NCBI GenBank assembly: GCA_030740295.1
Contig: JASLXP010000254.1
Coordinates: 1-10,436 of the forward strand
Direction of reading: 5' to 3'
DNA length: 10,436 nucleotides
DNA from: Planctomycetota bacterium
GTDB taxonomy: Bacteria; Planctomycetota; PUPC01; JACPCR01
Each line of letters opens with the position of its first letter. Within the stretch, counting starts at the first letter, position 1. The position numbers were made by a program, and so were the translations under genes. Under the pieces are notes generated by a model. The model did not search any database, had not been told where the DNA came from, and worked only from the letters and a program-made list of their open reading frames with translations. Shown here piece after piece: positions 1 to 5,848 of the stretch.

Positions 1-1
1 C

Positions 2-1087
2 TGGCCCGGCTACAAGTATATGAAGGGCATCCGATGGGAAGGAGAGCTCCTGCTCAATCTCAATCATCCGCACATCGTCCACGCCTACGAGAGCGGAAAG
101 GAGGACGGACGGTACTACATCATCATGGAATACTTGCCGCCGCGAAGCCTGCACGAGCTCAGCTACGCACGCAGCGATCGCCTTAAGGGACGCCGTCTGA
201 AAGTGGTCTACCAGTTTGCCCACGCGCTGCTCCATACCCATCGGTCTGGGGTTATTCACCGTGACATCTGCCCGCGTAATGTGCTGCTCGATGATTTCGG
301 TCGGGCTATTCTGATCGACTTCGGCCTCTCCATTCCAAAACTCGAGAAGTTGAAGGATGTCTTTTATCGAAGCGGCACCCCGAGCTACATGGCGCCGGAA
401 GTGGTCCGCTCCGGACACTACGATTTTCAGACTGATATCTACGCGTTCGGCGTTTCGATGTACGAGATCTTCACGGGGCAGCCGCCGTTTGTCGGTGGGG
501 ACGAATATGACCGCGCCCAGAAAAACCTGAACACCCCCGTCCTCCCGCCCCATGAAGTGAACGCACACGTTCCCGAGGAGCTCTCGACCATCATCATGAA
601 GGCGCTCGAAAAAGATCCCGCGCAACGATATCAGTCCATGGAGGGACTTGTTCAGGATCTGACGCGGCTGCTCCGGGTGTTCAATCCCTCGCCGACCGAG
701 ACCACCCGGTTGTTAATGAATGATGACACGCGCCGCATGCACGAGCGAATCAGGGAACGTTGCTACATCCATTACACCATGAAATCGTGGGTATCCCGCC
801 AGCCGAGGGAAGTGGCCGTCACCGAAAATATCAGCGGCGGCGGCATCTCATTTCGCGTCCGTGAGCCGCTGGATATCGGCACGAATCTGCAGATTGAGAT
901 TCAGCCGCGAGCGGGAACGAACCGCATCGAAGCTACCGGTAAAGTAGCGCATGTGGGAGATAAGAATGCGGACGGGTTAACCAAGATCGGCGTGGAGTTC
1001 ACAAAGATTCCTCGCAAAGACAGAGACCGCTTCCAGAAGTACATTCAGGAGCGCAAGACCGCGGGCACGAGTTTGGATAAAGCCTAG
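2..1087 (+). CDS. Ser/Thr protein kinase with C-terminal PilZ domain (5' end outside window)
   Basis: Eukaryotic-type (Hanks) protein kinase fused to a PilZ domain. The frame is open to the window edge, and the glycine-rich loop and the ATP-binding lysine are missing, so the gene starts upstream; the ATG at 20 is internal. Counting from that ATG: the catalytic loop is HRDICPRN (80-87) with catalytic Asp82 and Asn87, DFG is 100-102, APE is 125-127, and DIYAFG starts at 139. The usual lysine of HRDxK is Cys84, which is unusual. Residues about 240-342 look like PilZ: RxxxR (Arg243-Arg247) and NxSxxG (Asn270, Ser272, Gly275), the two motifs that contact cyclic-di-GMP in known PilZ domains. No membrane segment is visible, so the protein is probably cytoplasmic unless the missing N-terminus has one. 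The response regulator gene starts 17 bases after the stop, which suggests one operon. Kinase and PilZ calls are firm; activity and c-di-GMP binding are inferred. Confidence 0.93.
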   Translation, partial: WPGYKYMKGIRWEGELLLNLNHPHIVHAYESGKEDGRYYIIMEYLPPRSLHELSYARSDRLKGRRLKVVYQFAHALLHTHRSGVIHRDICPRNVLLDDFGRAILIDFGLSIPKLEKLKDVFYRSGTPSYMAPEVVRSGHYDFQTDIYAFGVSMYEIFTGQPPFVGGDEYDRAQKNLNTPVLPPHEVNAHVPEELSTIIMKALEKDPAQRYQSMEGLVQDLTRLLRVFNPSPTETTRLLMNDDTRRMHERIRERCYIHYTMKSWVSRQPREVAVTENISGGGISFRVREPLDIGTNLQIEIQPRAGTNRIEATGKVAHVGDKNADGLTKIGVEFTKIPRKDRDRFQKYIQERKTAGTSLDKA

Positions 1088-1104
1088 GAAAGAGAGCACC
1101 CTTG

Positions 1105-1980
1105 ATGAAGAAGATTCTAGTTGTTGAAGACAGTGAGTTCATGAACATGCTGGTCTGCTCCACCCTGCAGGATGAAGGCTTTGAGACCGTCTCCGCGTTC
1201 GACGGTGAAGAAGGCGTGCGGGCCGCGACCAGGGAACAGCCCGACCTGATCGTGATGGACATCATGATGCCCGTAATGGATGGTTTTGCCGCCACACGGG
1301 CTCTCAAAAAATCCCCGACGACCAGGGGAATCCCTGTCCTGGTGTTGACGGCGCTGAACAAAGTGCAGGACGTCATACAGGCCCTGGACGCCGGCGCGGA
1401 CGGTTTCCTCAACAAGCCCTTCGACGGGCCCTCCCTTGTCAGCCGCATCAACCAGATCATCGAAACATTCCCCAGTGTGCAGGCCGGTGAAACTGCTGAG
1501 CAGGCGGCCATCAGAGATGTCGCTCAGAAGATCGCTGTCACCGAGCCAAAGCAGCAGATTTTCAGTGCTATCTTTCAGTCCCTGAATCAGGTCTCTCACT
1601 GCAAAGTGTTCAGCGTGCTGGTGAACAGGGGCGGCGCAGTGCCATGCAGCTTTGTGGTGACGTCAGAGCGTGAAATCCCCGGACTGGTCATCGAGCAGTA
1701 TAAAGAGCAGGTCGCCAGCATCGGTGAACGGTTGCTGCGCTCCCTGCGCATCAACCCTGAGATCAAAATGGAGTACATCTACACCGCGGATACGAACCAA
1801 TCACCAAAGTATGCGCCACCCTTTCGGTCTACTATTCACGTGCCATTTTATTCGGAAGATTCCAACGGCATCCTGAGTGTCGGCACCACCGAAAAAGATG
1901 CATATTCGGAGGATGATTTTAAATTTCTTTTTGATCTGGGGGCACAGATTGCCCCGACTCTTGGCCGTGTGTCCACCTGA
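1105..1980 (+). CDS. REC-GAF response regulator
   Basis: Response regulator with an N-terminal receiver domain and a GAF-like C-terminal half. The ATG at 1105 is chosen over the TTG just before it; a purine-rich GGAAAGAGAG lies at the right distance upstream. Receiver residues are complete: acidic pair Glu8-Asp9, phospho-acceptor Asp52 in the MDIMMP motif, Thr82 and Lys104 (KPF). The receiver covers about 1-120. Residues about 140-290 have the alternating pattern of a GAF domain, ending in IHVPFYSEDSNGILSVGTTE followed by an acidic segment and a helix (DDFKFLFDLGAQIA), typical of GAF C-termini. There is no DNA-binding, GGDEF, HD or kinase output domain, so the protein probably acts by protein contact or as a ligand-tuned phosphorylation sink. 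It follows the kinase-PilZ gene by 17 bases and probably shares its transcript. The receiver call is near certain, the GAF call good. Confidence 0.92.
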   Translation: MKKILVVEDSEFMNMLVCSTLQDEGFETVSAFDGEEGVRAATREQPDLIVMDIMMPVMDGFAATRALKKSPTTRGIPVLVLTALNKVQDVIQALDAGADGFLNKPFDGPSLVSRINQIIETFPSVQAGETAEQAAIRDVAQKIAVTEPKQQIFSAIFQSLNQVSHCKVFSVLVNRGGAVPCSFVVTSEREIPGLVIEQYKEQVASIGERLLRSLRINPEIKMEYIYTADTNQSPKYAPPFRSTIHVPFYSEDSNGILSVGTTEKDAYSEDDFKFLFDLGAQIAPTLGRVST

Positions 1981-2124
1981 GGGGTCACTTGGCAGACGCA
2001 GCATGCGAAGAGAAAACAGAAGCGATTAACGGCCCGGTAGCCACGCTTTCATTTCATGCGCACTGGGCGACTAAATAGTGCTGTGCGACAGGGAATAGTG
2101 CAGACGTGAGTGAGGCAGCAGGCA

Positions 2125-2133
2125 TGATATGAT
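2125..2133 (+). promoter_or_regulatory. candidate extended -10 promoter of the small-protein/HNH unit
   Basis: TGA-TATGAT reads as an extended -10 element (TGn followed by a hexamer one base from TATAAT). It lies 26 bases before the ATG at 2160, giving a predicted leader of about 20 bases that contains the GAGGA ribosome binding site. No convincing -35 hexamer is seen 16-18 bases upstream, which extended -10 promoters can tolerate. It is the best candidate in the 179-base gap after the response regulator. Confidence 0.35.
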
Positions 2134-2159
2134 TGTCTGCTCACTATGAGGAATGAACG

Positions 2160-2555
2160 ATGAGCCAAGCGCTACAATATTTAACTGACGCAAACGGCCA
2201 GCGTATCGGCGTAGTTCTTGAATTGGATGAGTATAGAGCGCTGACTTCCGGCCATAGCTCTGATCCCGAGCTTCTGATTGGACTCAGTCAAGAGGAATTG
2301 GAGGCCTTGGCTGAGAGCAGACTTGCTCCAACAGAACAGGCTCTCTTGGATGATTTGTTGGCAAGAGGTCAGGACAACAGTCTGACATCGGATGAATCAG
2401 CCCTGCTTGATCGGCTGTTGGGAAGTGTCGATCAACTGACGGTCCTCAAGACAAGAGCCAAGTATACGATGAGGCACAACCTGGCGGCTCCGGCGGGGAC
2501 GTGTGAGTGTTTACATTTCTGTTCAGCTTCGGAGCAGAGTCAGGACGCACTTTAA
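2160..2555 (+). CDS. small acidic protein of unknown function, paired with HNH nuclease
   Basis: Hypothetical protein of 131 residues. The ATG at 2160 is preceded by GAGGA at 2148-2152 (7-base spacing), so the start is well supported. Residues about 5-29 (YLTDANGQRIGVVLELDEYRAL) have the strand-turn-strand-helix look of the N-terminus of Phd/YefM-type antitoxin-like proteins, though no full domain can be claimed. Residues 59-92 contain two similar helical units (EQALLDDLL and ESALLDRLL, 20 residues apart), followed by a basic segment (LKTRAKYTM). The last 17 codons (TCECLHF...) overlap the next gene in another frame and look unlike a conserved end, so the protein may originally have ended near residue 105. 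The next gene encodes an HNH nuclease; such a small protein ahead of an HNH gene could be a regulator, inhibitor or partner. This is inference from position only. Confidence 0.7.
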   Translation: MSQALQYLTDANGQRIGVVLELDEYRALTSGHSSDPELLIGLSQEELEALAESRLAPTEQALLDDLLARGQDNSLTSDESALLDRLLGSVDQLTVLKTRAKYTMRHNLAAPAGTCECLHFCSASEQSQDAL

Positions 2556-2928
2556 GGACCGCTGTGCGTATTGCCGTACCCCAGAAGATCTGACTGTAGC
2601 CATTTTTGAATTTGAGCACATCAAGCCGCGTTCGGCCGGTGGCAAGACTCAGTTCGAAAACCTCTGCCTGGCTTGTCCAACATGCAACCGTTTCAAATCT
2701 GTTCGGCAGAGCGCGCCTGATCCGTTGACTCAAGAGGATTCGCCTCTGTTTCATCCCCAGCAGGAGCAGTGGTCCGATCACTTCGCATGGAGCGAAGATG
2801 CCACCGAAGTCGTAGGTTTGACTGCGATTGGCCGGGCAGCCGCCAGTGCACTCAGAATGAACCGAACTCAGCTGGTTCGCATTCGCCTGATGTGGGCCGC
2901 CCTTGGCGAACATCCCGTTGAACCGTAA
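2503..2928 (+). CDS. HNH endonuclease family protein
   Basis: HNH nuclease of 141 residues, starting at a GTG. The core is easy to see: zinc-knuckle cysteines CAYC (Cys21, Cys24) and CPTC (Cys58, Cys61), the EH of the motif (Glu38-His39) followed by IKPRSAGG, Asn53 in FENL and Asn62 in CNRFK. This order, with metal-binding His/Asn and a CxxC pair on each side, is that of stand-alone HNH nucleases (McrA-like in general type). The C-terminal half (about 75-141) contains LFHPQQEQWSDHF and a basic helical end, a pattern I associate with a widespread stand-alone HNH family of unknown biological role. The GTG lies 53 bases inside the upstream gene, with a poor ribosome site (GGCGGGG close by), so translation is probably coupled to that gene. 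The stop is 13 bases from the convergent DJ-1/PfpI stop. Nuclease fold is secure; target unknown. Confidence 0.88.
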   Translation: MSVYISVQLRSRVRTHFKDRCAYCRTPEDLTVAIFEFEHIKPRSAGGKTQFENLCLACPTCNRFKSVRQSAPDPLTQEDSPLFHPQQEQWSDHFAWSEDATEVVGLTAIGRAAASALRMNRTQLVRIRLMWAALGEHPVEP

Positions 2929-2941
2929 GAACTGCCGCGAC

Positions 2942-3520
2942 CTACAACTCGATCTTCGTCCCCAGTAAACAGAGGAACTTCGACATCCATTGCGGATGCG
3001 CAGGCCATGCCGGGGCAGAGACAAGGTTTCCCTGCACGTGTGCGCTCGTCACATCGATATCCACATATTCCGCGCCGGCCAGTTTCATTTCAGGGCCCAC
3101 CGCCGGATATGCCGTGCAGCCCCGGCCTTTCAGAACTCCCGCGGCAGCGAGGATCTGTAGCCCGTGACAGATGGCCGCGACGGGCTTCGATTCCTCGAAA
3201 AAGTGACGCACCATATTGAGGACATCCTTGTTCAAACGCAGATATTCCGGAGCCCGTCCGCCCGGTAGAACCAGGCCGTCGTAGTCTGCAGGGCTGACTT
3301 CACTGAAAGTAGCATTCAGCGCAAAATTGTGTCCCGGCTTTTCTGAGTAAGTCTGATCGCCTTCAAAATCGTGCACCGCGGTTCGAACGGAATCACCGGA
3401 CAGTTTATCCGGGCAGACCGCATCGACCTCGTGCCCGACCATCAGAAGGGACTGAAACGGGACCATGACCTCGTAATCTTCAACGAAATCACCAACGATC
3501 ATGAGAATCTTTTTTGACAT
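2942..3520 (-). CDS. DJ-1/PfpI family protein, DJ-1D (glyoxalase III)-like
   Basis: Cytoplasmic DJ-1/PfpI protein of 192 residues. The nucleophile elbow is AICHG with Cys118 and His119; Glu17 in DFVEDYE aligns with the active-site Glu18 of human DJ-1. [11 protein letters not shown] (85-95) and CTAYPAV (135-141) are further family motifs. The first 145 residues, including the N-terminal [14 protein letters not shown], the HDFEG segment and the [13 protein letters not shown] stretch, closely recall the repeats of plant DJ-1D, which converts methylglyoxal or glyoxal to the hydroxyacid without cofactors; bacterial PfpI relatives have also been described as chaperones or peptidases. The length is that of one DJ-1 domain. 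The gene begins 29 bases after the fwdB stop on the same strand, so it is probably the last gene of the fwdDB operon; no good Shine-Dalgarno is seen before the ATG. Family is certain; glyoxalase activity is likely but inferred. Confidence 0.92.
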   Translation of the reverse strand: MSKKILMIVGDFVEDYEVMVPFQSLLMVGHEVDAVCPDKLSGDSVRTAVHDFEGDQTYSEKPGHNFALNATFSEVSPADYDGLVLPGGRAPEYLRLNKDVLNMVRHFFEESKPVAAICHGLQILAAAGVLKGRGCTAYPAVGPEMKLAGAEYVDIDVTSAHVQGNLVSAPAWPAHPQWMSKFLCLLGTKIEL

Positions 3521-3549
3521 GTCAGGGGCTCGAAGTGGGGGAGATATGT

Positions 3550-4866
3550 TTATGCAGTTGCTGCCAGGCCGCGTTGTAGTTCCTTCACCCGCTCGAGGAT
3601 CGCCTCGAGGATTTCCTGGTCGCTCCGATGCGGAGTCTCGAGAGCAGGGCGCAGCGGAATGGGAATATCGTCCATACGGTATACCGTGCCGGGAGTGTTG
3701 ATTCCATAGGTGGCCGTGGTAAAGGCGACCGTCGCTATCTGCGCGGTCATGGAGTTCTTTGGATCCAGGCAGATGACCGGGATCTCGTTCATGTGATTCC
3801 GCGCTGCCTGCGGGAAGTTTGAGGCCGGGTCGGTGGCGATGAACATCGCTGCATCCGTCTCACCCCGGCTGAGGAGGTCGACCGTCGTCCATTCGCCGGG
3901 ATTGAAACGTGGATACCCGCGGCCGAAGTGGATGCCAAATTGATAACCCGTCTGCCAGGCAACCACGTTATCCGCACCAGTCACGTTGCCATGGCCGCGC
4001 ATCGGTTTCGCTGTAAAGCGTGTGAATCTATTCAGATCGCGGGCAAGGCTGAGGCAGGCCGCAGTGTTCAGATGCTTTCCGCGGGTCATAGTCAGACCCA
4101 TACCGAAAAAGATGACTCCGAACTTGCACGATTTCATTCGCTCGGCCAGCTCTTCCATTTGCTCGAGCGATATGCCGGTAGTCTGTTCGATGGATGCATC
4201 GAGCTTCACACCTTTCACCAGGGCCCGGAGCGCCCATAGGACTTCGAAATCCCTCTTGGGCTTTATCTGTAGAAAAATATCCGCGGCCGCCGCGCTTTTT
4301 GTTTTGCGCACGTCCACCAGCACGACCGTACGGTCTTTCCTGCCGTTCGGTACAAACATGCCCTTGGGCATGATGGAGTATTTGGTGAAATGTCTCGGGT
4401 GCGATTCAGCGGGATTGCATCCCCAGAAGATGACCAGGTCGGCACGGTTCTTCACCTCTCCCAGCGAACTGGTCACTTCACCCACTCCCTGAAAAGCAAG
4501 CCCGGACGGGCCGTGACAGACACTGGTGGTTGTGTCGATGCATCCGCCCACACGGTCCGCTATGGCAACCGCCACCCGCTGCGCTTCGCTCGTGGTATCG
4601 GAAAGTCCGTAAATGATGGGATATTTTGCATCAGCCAGGATGCGTCCGGCCCTTTCAACGCCCTCCTCGAAGCTGGCCGGTTTGCCTTCTATCAGCGCTT
4701 CGGGGCGCTCCTCCGCGTCGTGATTGAGAAACCATGCCTTACCGAGAACGCAGGCATTTTTGGCCTTGGTAATGCGGTTGTCTTCCACCGTAAGCTCCAT
4801 GTCATCACAGACGCAGCCGCAGAAAGTGCAAGTCGCATTGCTTACGACCTTCAGCTCTTTCGACAT
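3550..4866 (-). CDS. fwdB: formylmethanofuran dehydrogenase subunit B
   Basis: Catalytic pterin-binding subunit of tungsten/molybdenum formylmethanofuran dehydrogenase, 438 residues, the usual family length. The enzyme interconverts CO2 or formate-level carbon and formylmethanofuran in the methanofuran/tetrahydromethanopterin C1 pathway. The ATG at 4866 is chosen because it overlaps the fwdD stop (TGATG) and has GGAG 8 bases upstream. Seen in the sequence: [4Fe-4S] cysteines Cys13, Cys16, Cys20 and Cys39 ([10 protein letters not shown] and NACVLG); Cys117-His118 in TSVCHGPS, matching the metal-ligand Cys118-His119 of archaeal Fwd[14 protein letters not shown] (147-159); and Arg290 in MRGHGNVTG, matching the catalytic Arg. 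These sites are degraded in the hydrolytic FhcB of methylotrophs, as far as I recall, so this copy looks redox-competent. The A and C subunits (hydrolase with zinc site, glutamate-synthase-like) are not in the window. Cytoplasmic; no signal peptide. Confidence 0.93.
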   Translation of the reverse strand: MSKELKVVSNATCTFCGCVCDDMELTVEDNRITKAKNACVLGKAWFLNHDAEERPEALIEGKPASFEEGVERAGRILADAKYPIIYGLSDTTSEAQRVAVAIADRVGGCIDTTTSVCHGPSGLAFQGVGEVTSSLGEVKNRADLVIFWGCNPAESHPRHFTKYSIMPKGMFVPNGRKDRTVVLVDVRKTKSAAAADIFLQIKPKRDFEVLWALRALVKGVKLDASIEQTTGISLEQMEELAERMKSCKFGVIFFGMGLTMTRGKHLNTAACLSLARDLNRFTRFTAKPMRGHGNVTGADNVVAWQTGYQFGIHFGRGYPRFNPGEWTTVDLLSRGETDAAMFIATDPASNFPQAARNHMNEIPVICLDPKNSMTAQIATVAFTTATYGINTPGTVYRMDDIPIPLRPALETPHRSDQEILEAILERVKELQRGLAATA

Positions 4867-5207
4867 CACACAATCTCCAGATCTACATCGAATCCTTTTG
4901 AAGTCGGCATCCCGGTCCCGTGTGTGTCTCCGGCCATCAACTGGCTCGACATGGGGCCGTAGGCCATAAACAGCAGACCCTCCTGCAACTCATCCTTCTT
5001 AGCTTTCCTGCAGGGAATCTCAATGATGCCCGTTTCGTTGCTGAGCCGCACGACGTCGCCTTCATTGATGCTTAGCCGTTCCATATCTTCGGGTGAAATC
5101 TGAACCAGTCCGGTCTCCTCCTGATATTCCGCGGAATCCTTGCCAACATTCAGAGACGTGCCCTGCTTGTTGGTGCGGCCGGGAATCATGATAAAAGTTT
5201 CGCTCAT
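4866..5207 (-). CDS. fwdD: formylmethanofuran dehydrogenase subunit D
   Basis: Small molybdopterin-dinucleotide-binding subunit of formylmethanofuran dehydrogenase, 113 residues; in the archaeal complex FwdD supplies the domain that FwdB lacks compared with ordinary formate dehydrogenases, and together they hold the bis-pterin cofactor. The ATG at 5207 is chosen over frames opening further upstream: GAGG lies 7 bases before it, and the protein then begins MSETFIMIPGRT, like known FwdD. Family marks are ISPEDMERLSINEGDVVRLS (double-psi barrel core, about 44-63), and YGPMSSQL followed by GDTHGTGMP and SKGFDVDLE at the C-terminus. Its TGA overlaps the fwdB ATG by one base, so the two are translationally coupled. 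It is the first gene of the operon fwdD-fwdB-DJ-1; the promoter should lie in the 180 bases upstream, which also carry the divergent tRNA promoter. Confidence 0.9.
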   Translation of the reverse strand: MSETFIMIPGRTNKQGTSLNVGKDSAEYQEETGLVQISPEDMERLSINEGDVVRLSNETGIIEIPCRKAKKDELQEGLLFMAYGPMSSQLMAGDTHGTGMPTSKGFDVDLEIV

Positions 5208-5386
5208 GGCAGGCCTCGTTTGAGGCGGACATCTTAGGGACGACCGGCCAGCTTGCATCCGATTGTTGGAGGCTCTCGACATGGAGCGCTCGTTTTCTCC
5301 GTTCCGTCAACCCTGTTCAGAACTTTCAGCGTGGAAAGGGACTTTCTGCCGAATTCTACATACTTTCGCGCCGCTCATTACATTCA

Positions 5387-5414
5387 TTGCATCCCCGCGA
5401 TCGACCAATATAAT
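5387..5414 (+). promoter_or_regulatory. promoter of the tRNA-Lys/tRNA-Glu unit
   Basis: TTGCAT (5387-5392), 16 bases, then a perfect TATAAT (5409-5414): a strong sigma-70-type promoter. The predicted start is near 5421, about 45 bases before tRNA-Lys. The stretch right after the -10 is CCCGCCC, a GC-rich discriminator of the kind that makes stable-RNA promoters sensitive to ppGpp in well-studied bacteria; that regulation is inferred. Confidence 0.72.
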
Positions 5415-5466
5415 CCCGCCCTCTTCATAGGGCGCTTTGACATTATGAAGCTGAACAGTGCGTCCT

Positions 5467-5539
5467 GAGGGCGTAGCTCAGTTGGCAGAGCAACGGCCTT
5501 TTAAGCCGTGGGTCGAGGGTTCGAGTCCCTCCGCCCTCA
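5467..5539 (+). tRNA. tRNA-Lys (anticodon TTT)
   Basis: Full 73-base cloverleaf. Acceptor GAGGGCG (5467-5473) pairs with CGCCCTC (5532-5538), discriminator A5539. D stem GCTC/GAGC around AGTTGGCA; anticodon stem ACGGC/GCCGT with loop CTTTTAA, anticodon TTT for lysine; variable loop GGGTC; T stem GAGGG/CCCTC with loop TTCGAGT. All stems pair fully. CCA is not encoded, so it is added by a nucleotidyltransferase. It is the first tRNA of a two-gene transcript. Confidence 0.97.
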
Positions 5540-5546
5540 AAGATCT

Positions 5547-5568
5547 GTTTCGGGCTTTTGCTCGAAAC
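5547..5568 (+). repeat. hairpin between the two tRNA genes
   Basis: An inverted repeat fills the 31-base spacer: GTTTCGGGC and GCTCGAAAC form 9 pairs (one G-U) around a TTTT loop. No T-run follows, so it is not a standard terminator; tRNA-Glu begins 2 bases later. It is probably a structured spacer that guides RNase cutting of the pre-tRNA transcript, or a weak attenuator. Confidence 0.6.
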
Positions 5569-5570
5569 GT

Positions 5571-5645
5571 GGCCCCATCGTCTAGTCAGGCCCAGGACCC
5601 AAGATTTTCATTCTTGTAACCGGGGTTCAAATCCCCGTGGGGTCA
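5571..5645 (+). tRNA. tRNA-Glu (anticodon TTC)
   Basis: Full 75-base tRNA. Acceptor GGCCCCA (5571-5577) pairs with TGGGGTC (5638-5644, one G-U), discriminator A5645. The anticodon stem CAAGA/TCTTG holds loop TTTTCAT with anticodon TTC for glutamate. T stem CGGGG/CCCCG around TTCAAAT. The D arm begins TCGTCTAGTCAGG, typical of bacterial tRNA-Glu. CCA is not encoded. It shares promoter and terminator with tRNA-Lys. Confidence 0.96.
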
Positions 5646-5661
5646 TCATTGTTCAGAGAAT

Positions 5662-5696
5662 GCCGTTCGGCTGGAAAGTCGAACGGCTTTCTTTTT
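5662..5696 (+). terminator. rho-independent terminator of the tRNA unit
   Basis: GCCGTTCGGCT pairs with AGTCGAACGGC over 11 pairs (one G-U) around a GGAA tetraloop (GNRA type), followed directly by TTTCTTTTT. It lies 16 bases after tRNA-Glu and closes the tRNA transcript before the next gene. Confidence 0.9.
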
Positions 5697-5848
5697 GTCA
5701 GGTGGATATTTGCCCAGGGATGAATCGACATCCGGTATGAGAAACGACAGGACCCGAAGGTTGGCGATTTCGGCTACCAGGCAGTAAGAGCAGTATAGTG
5801 ATGCTCACTGTGAAAAACCTCATTCATCCGATTTCAGTGGAATCAGCC

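Noticed and set aside
1117..1599. Minus-strand frame opposite the response regulator
   Set aside because: The receiver domain on the plus strand has all catalytic residues; the opposite frame has none.
2021..2047. AGCG...GGC...GCC...CGCT imperfect hairpin after the response regulator
   Set aside because: The stem is short and interrupted on one side and no T-run follows; too weak for a terminator.
3592..3612. Direct repeat CTCGAGGAT twice, 12 bases apart
   Set aside because: It lies inside fwdB and encodes the helical EILEAILER end, so it is explained by codon reuse in a helix.
5208..5386. Search for the fwdD promoter on the minus strand
   Set aside because: TTGACG and TAGAAT-like hexamers occur but never at proper spacing to each other, so no promoter is called there.
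5437..5442. TTGACA close to tRNA-Lys
   Set aside because: No -10 hexamer at 16-18 bases; the TTGCAT/TATAAT pair upstream explains transcription.
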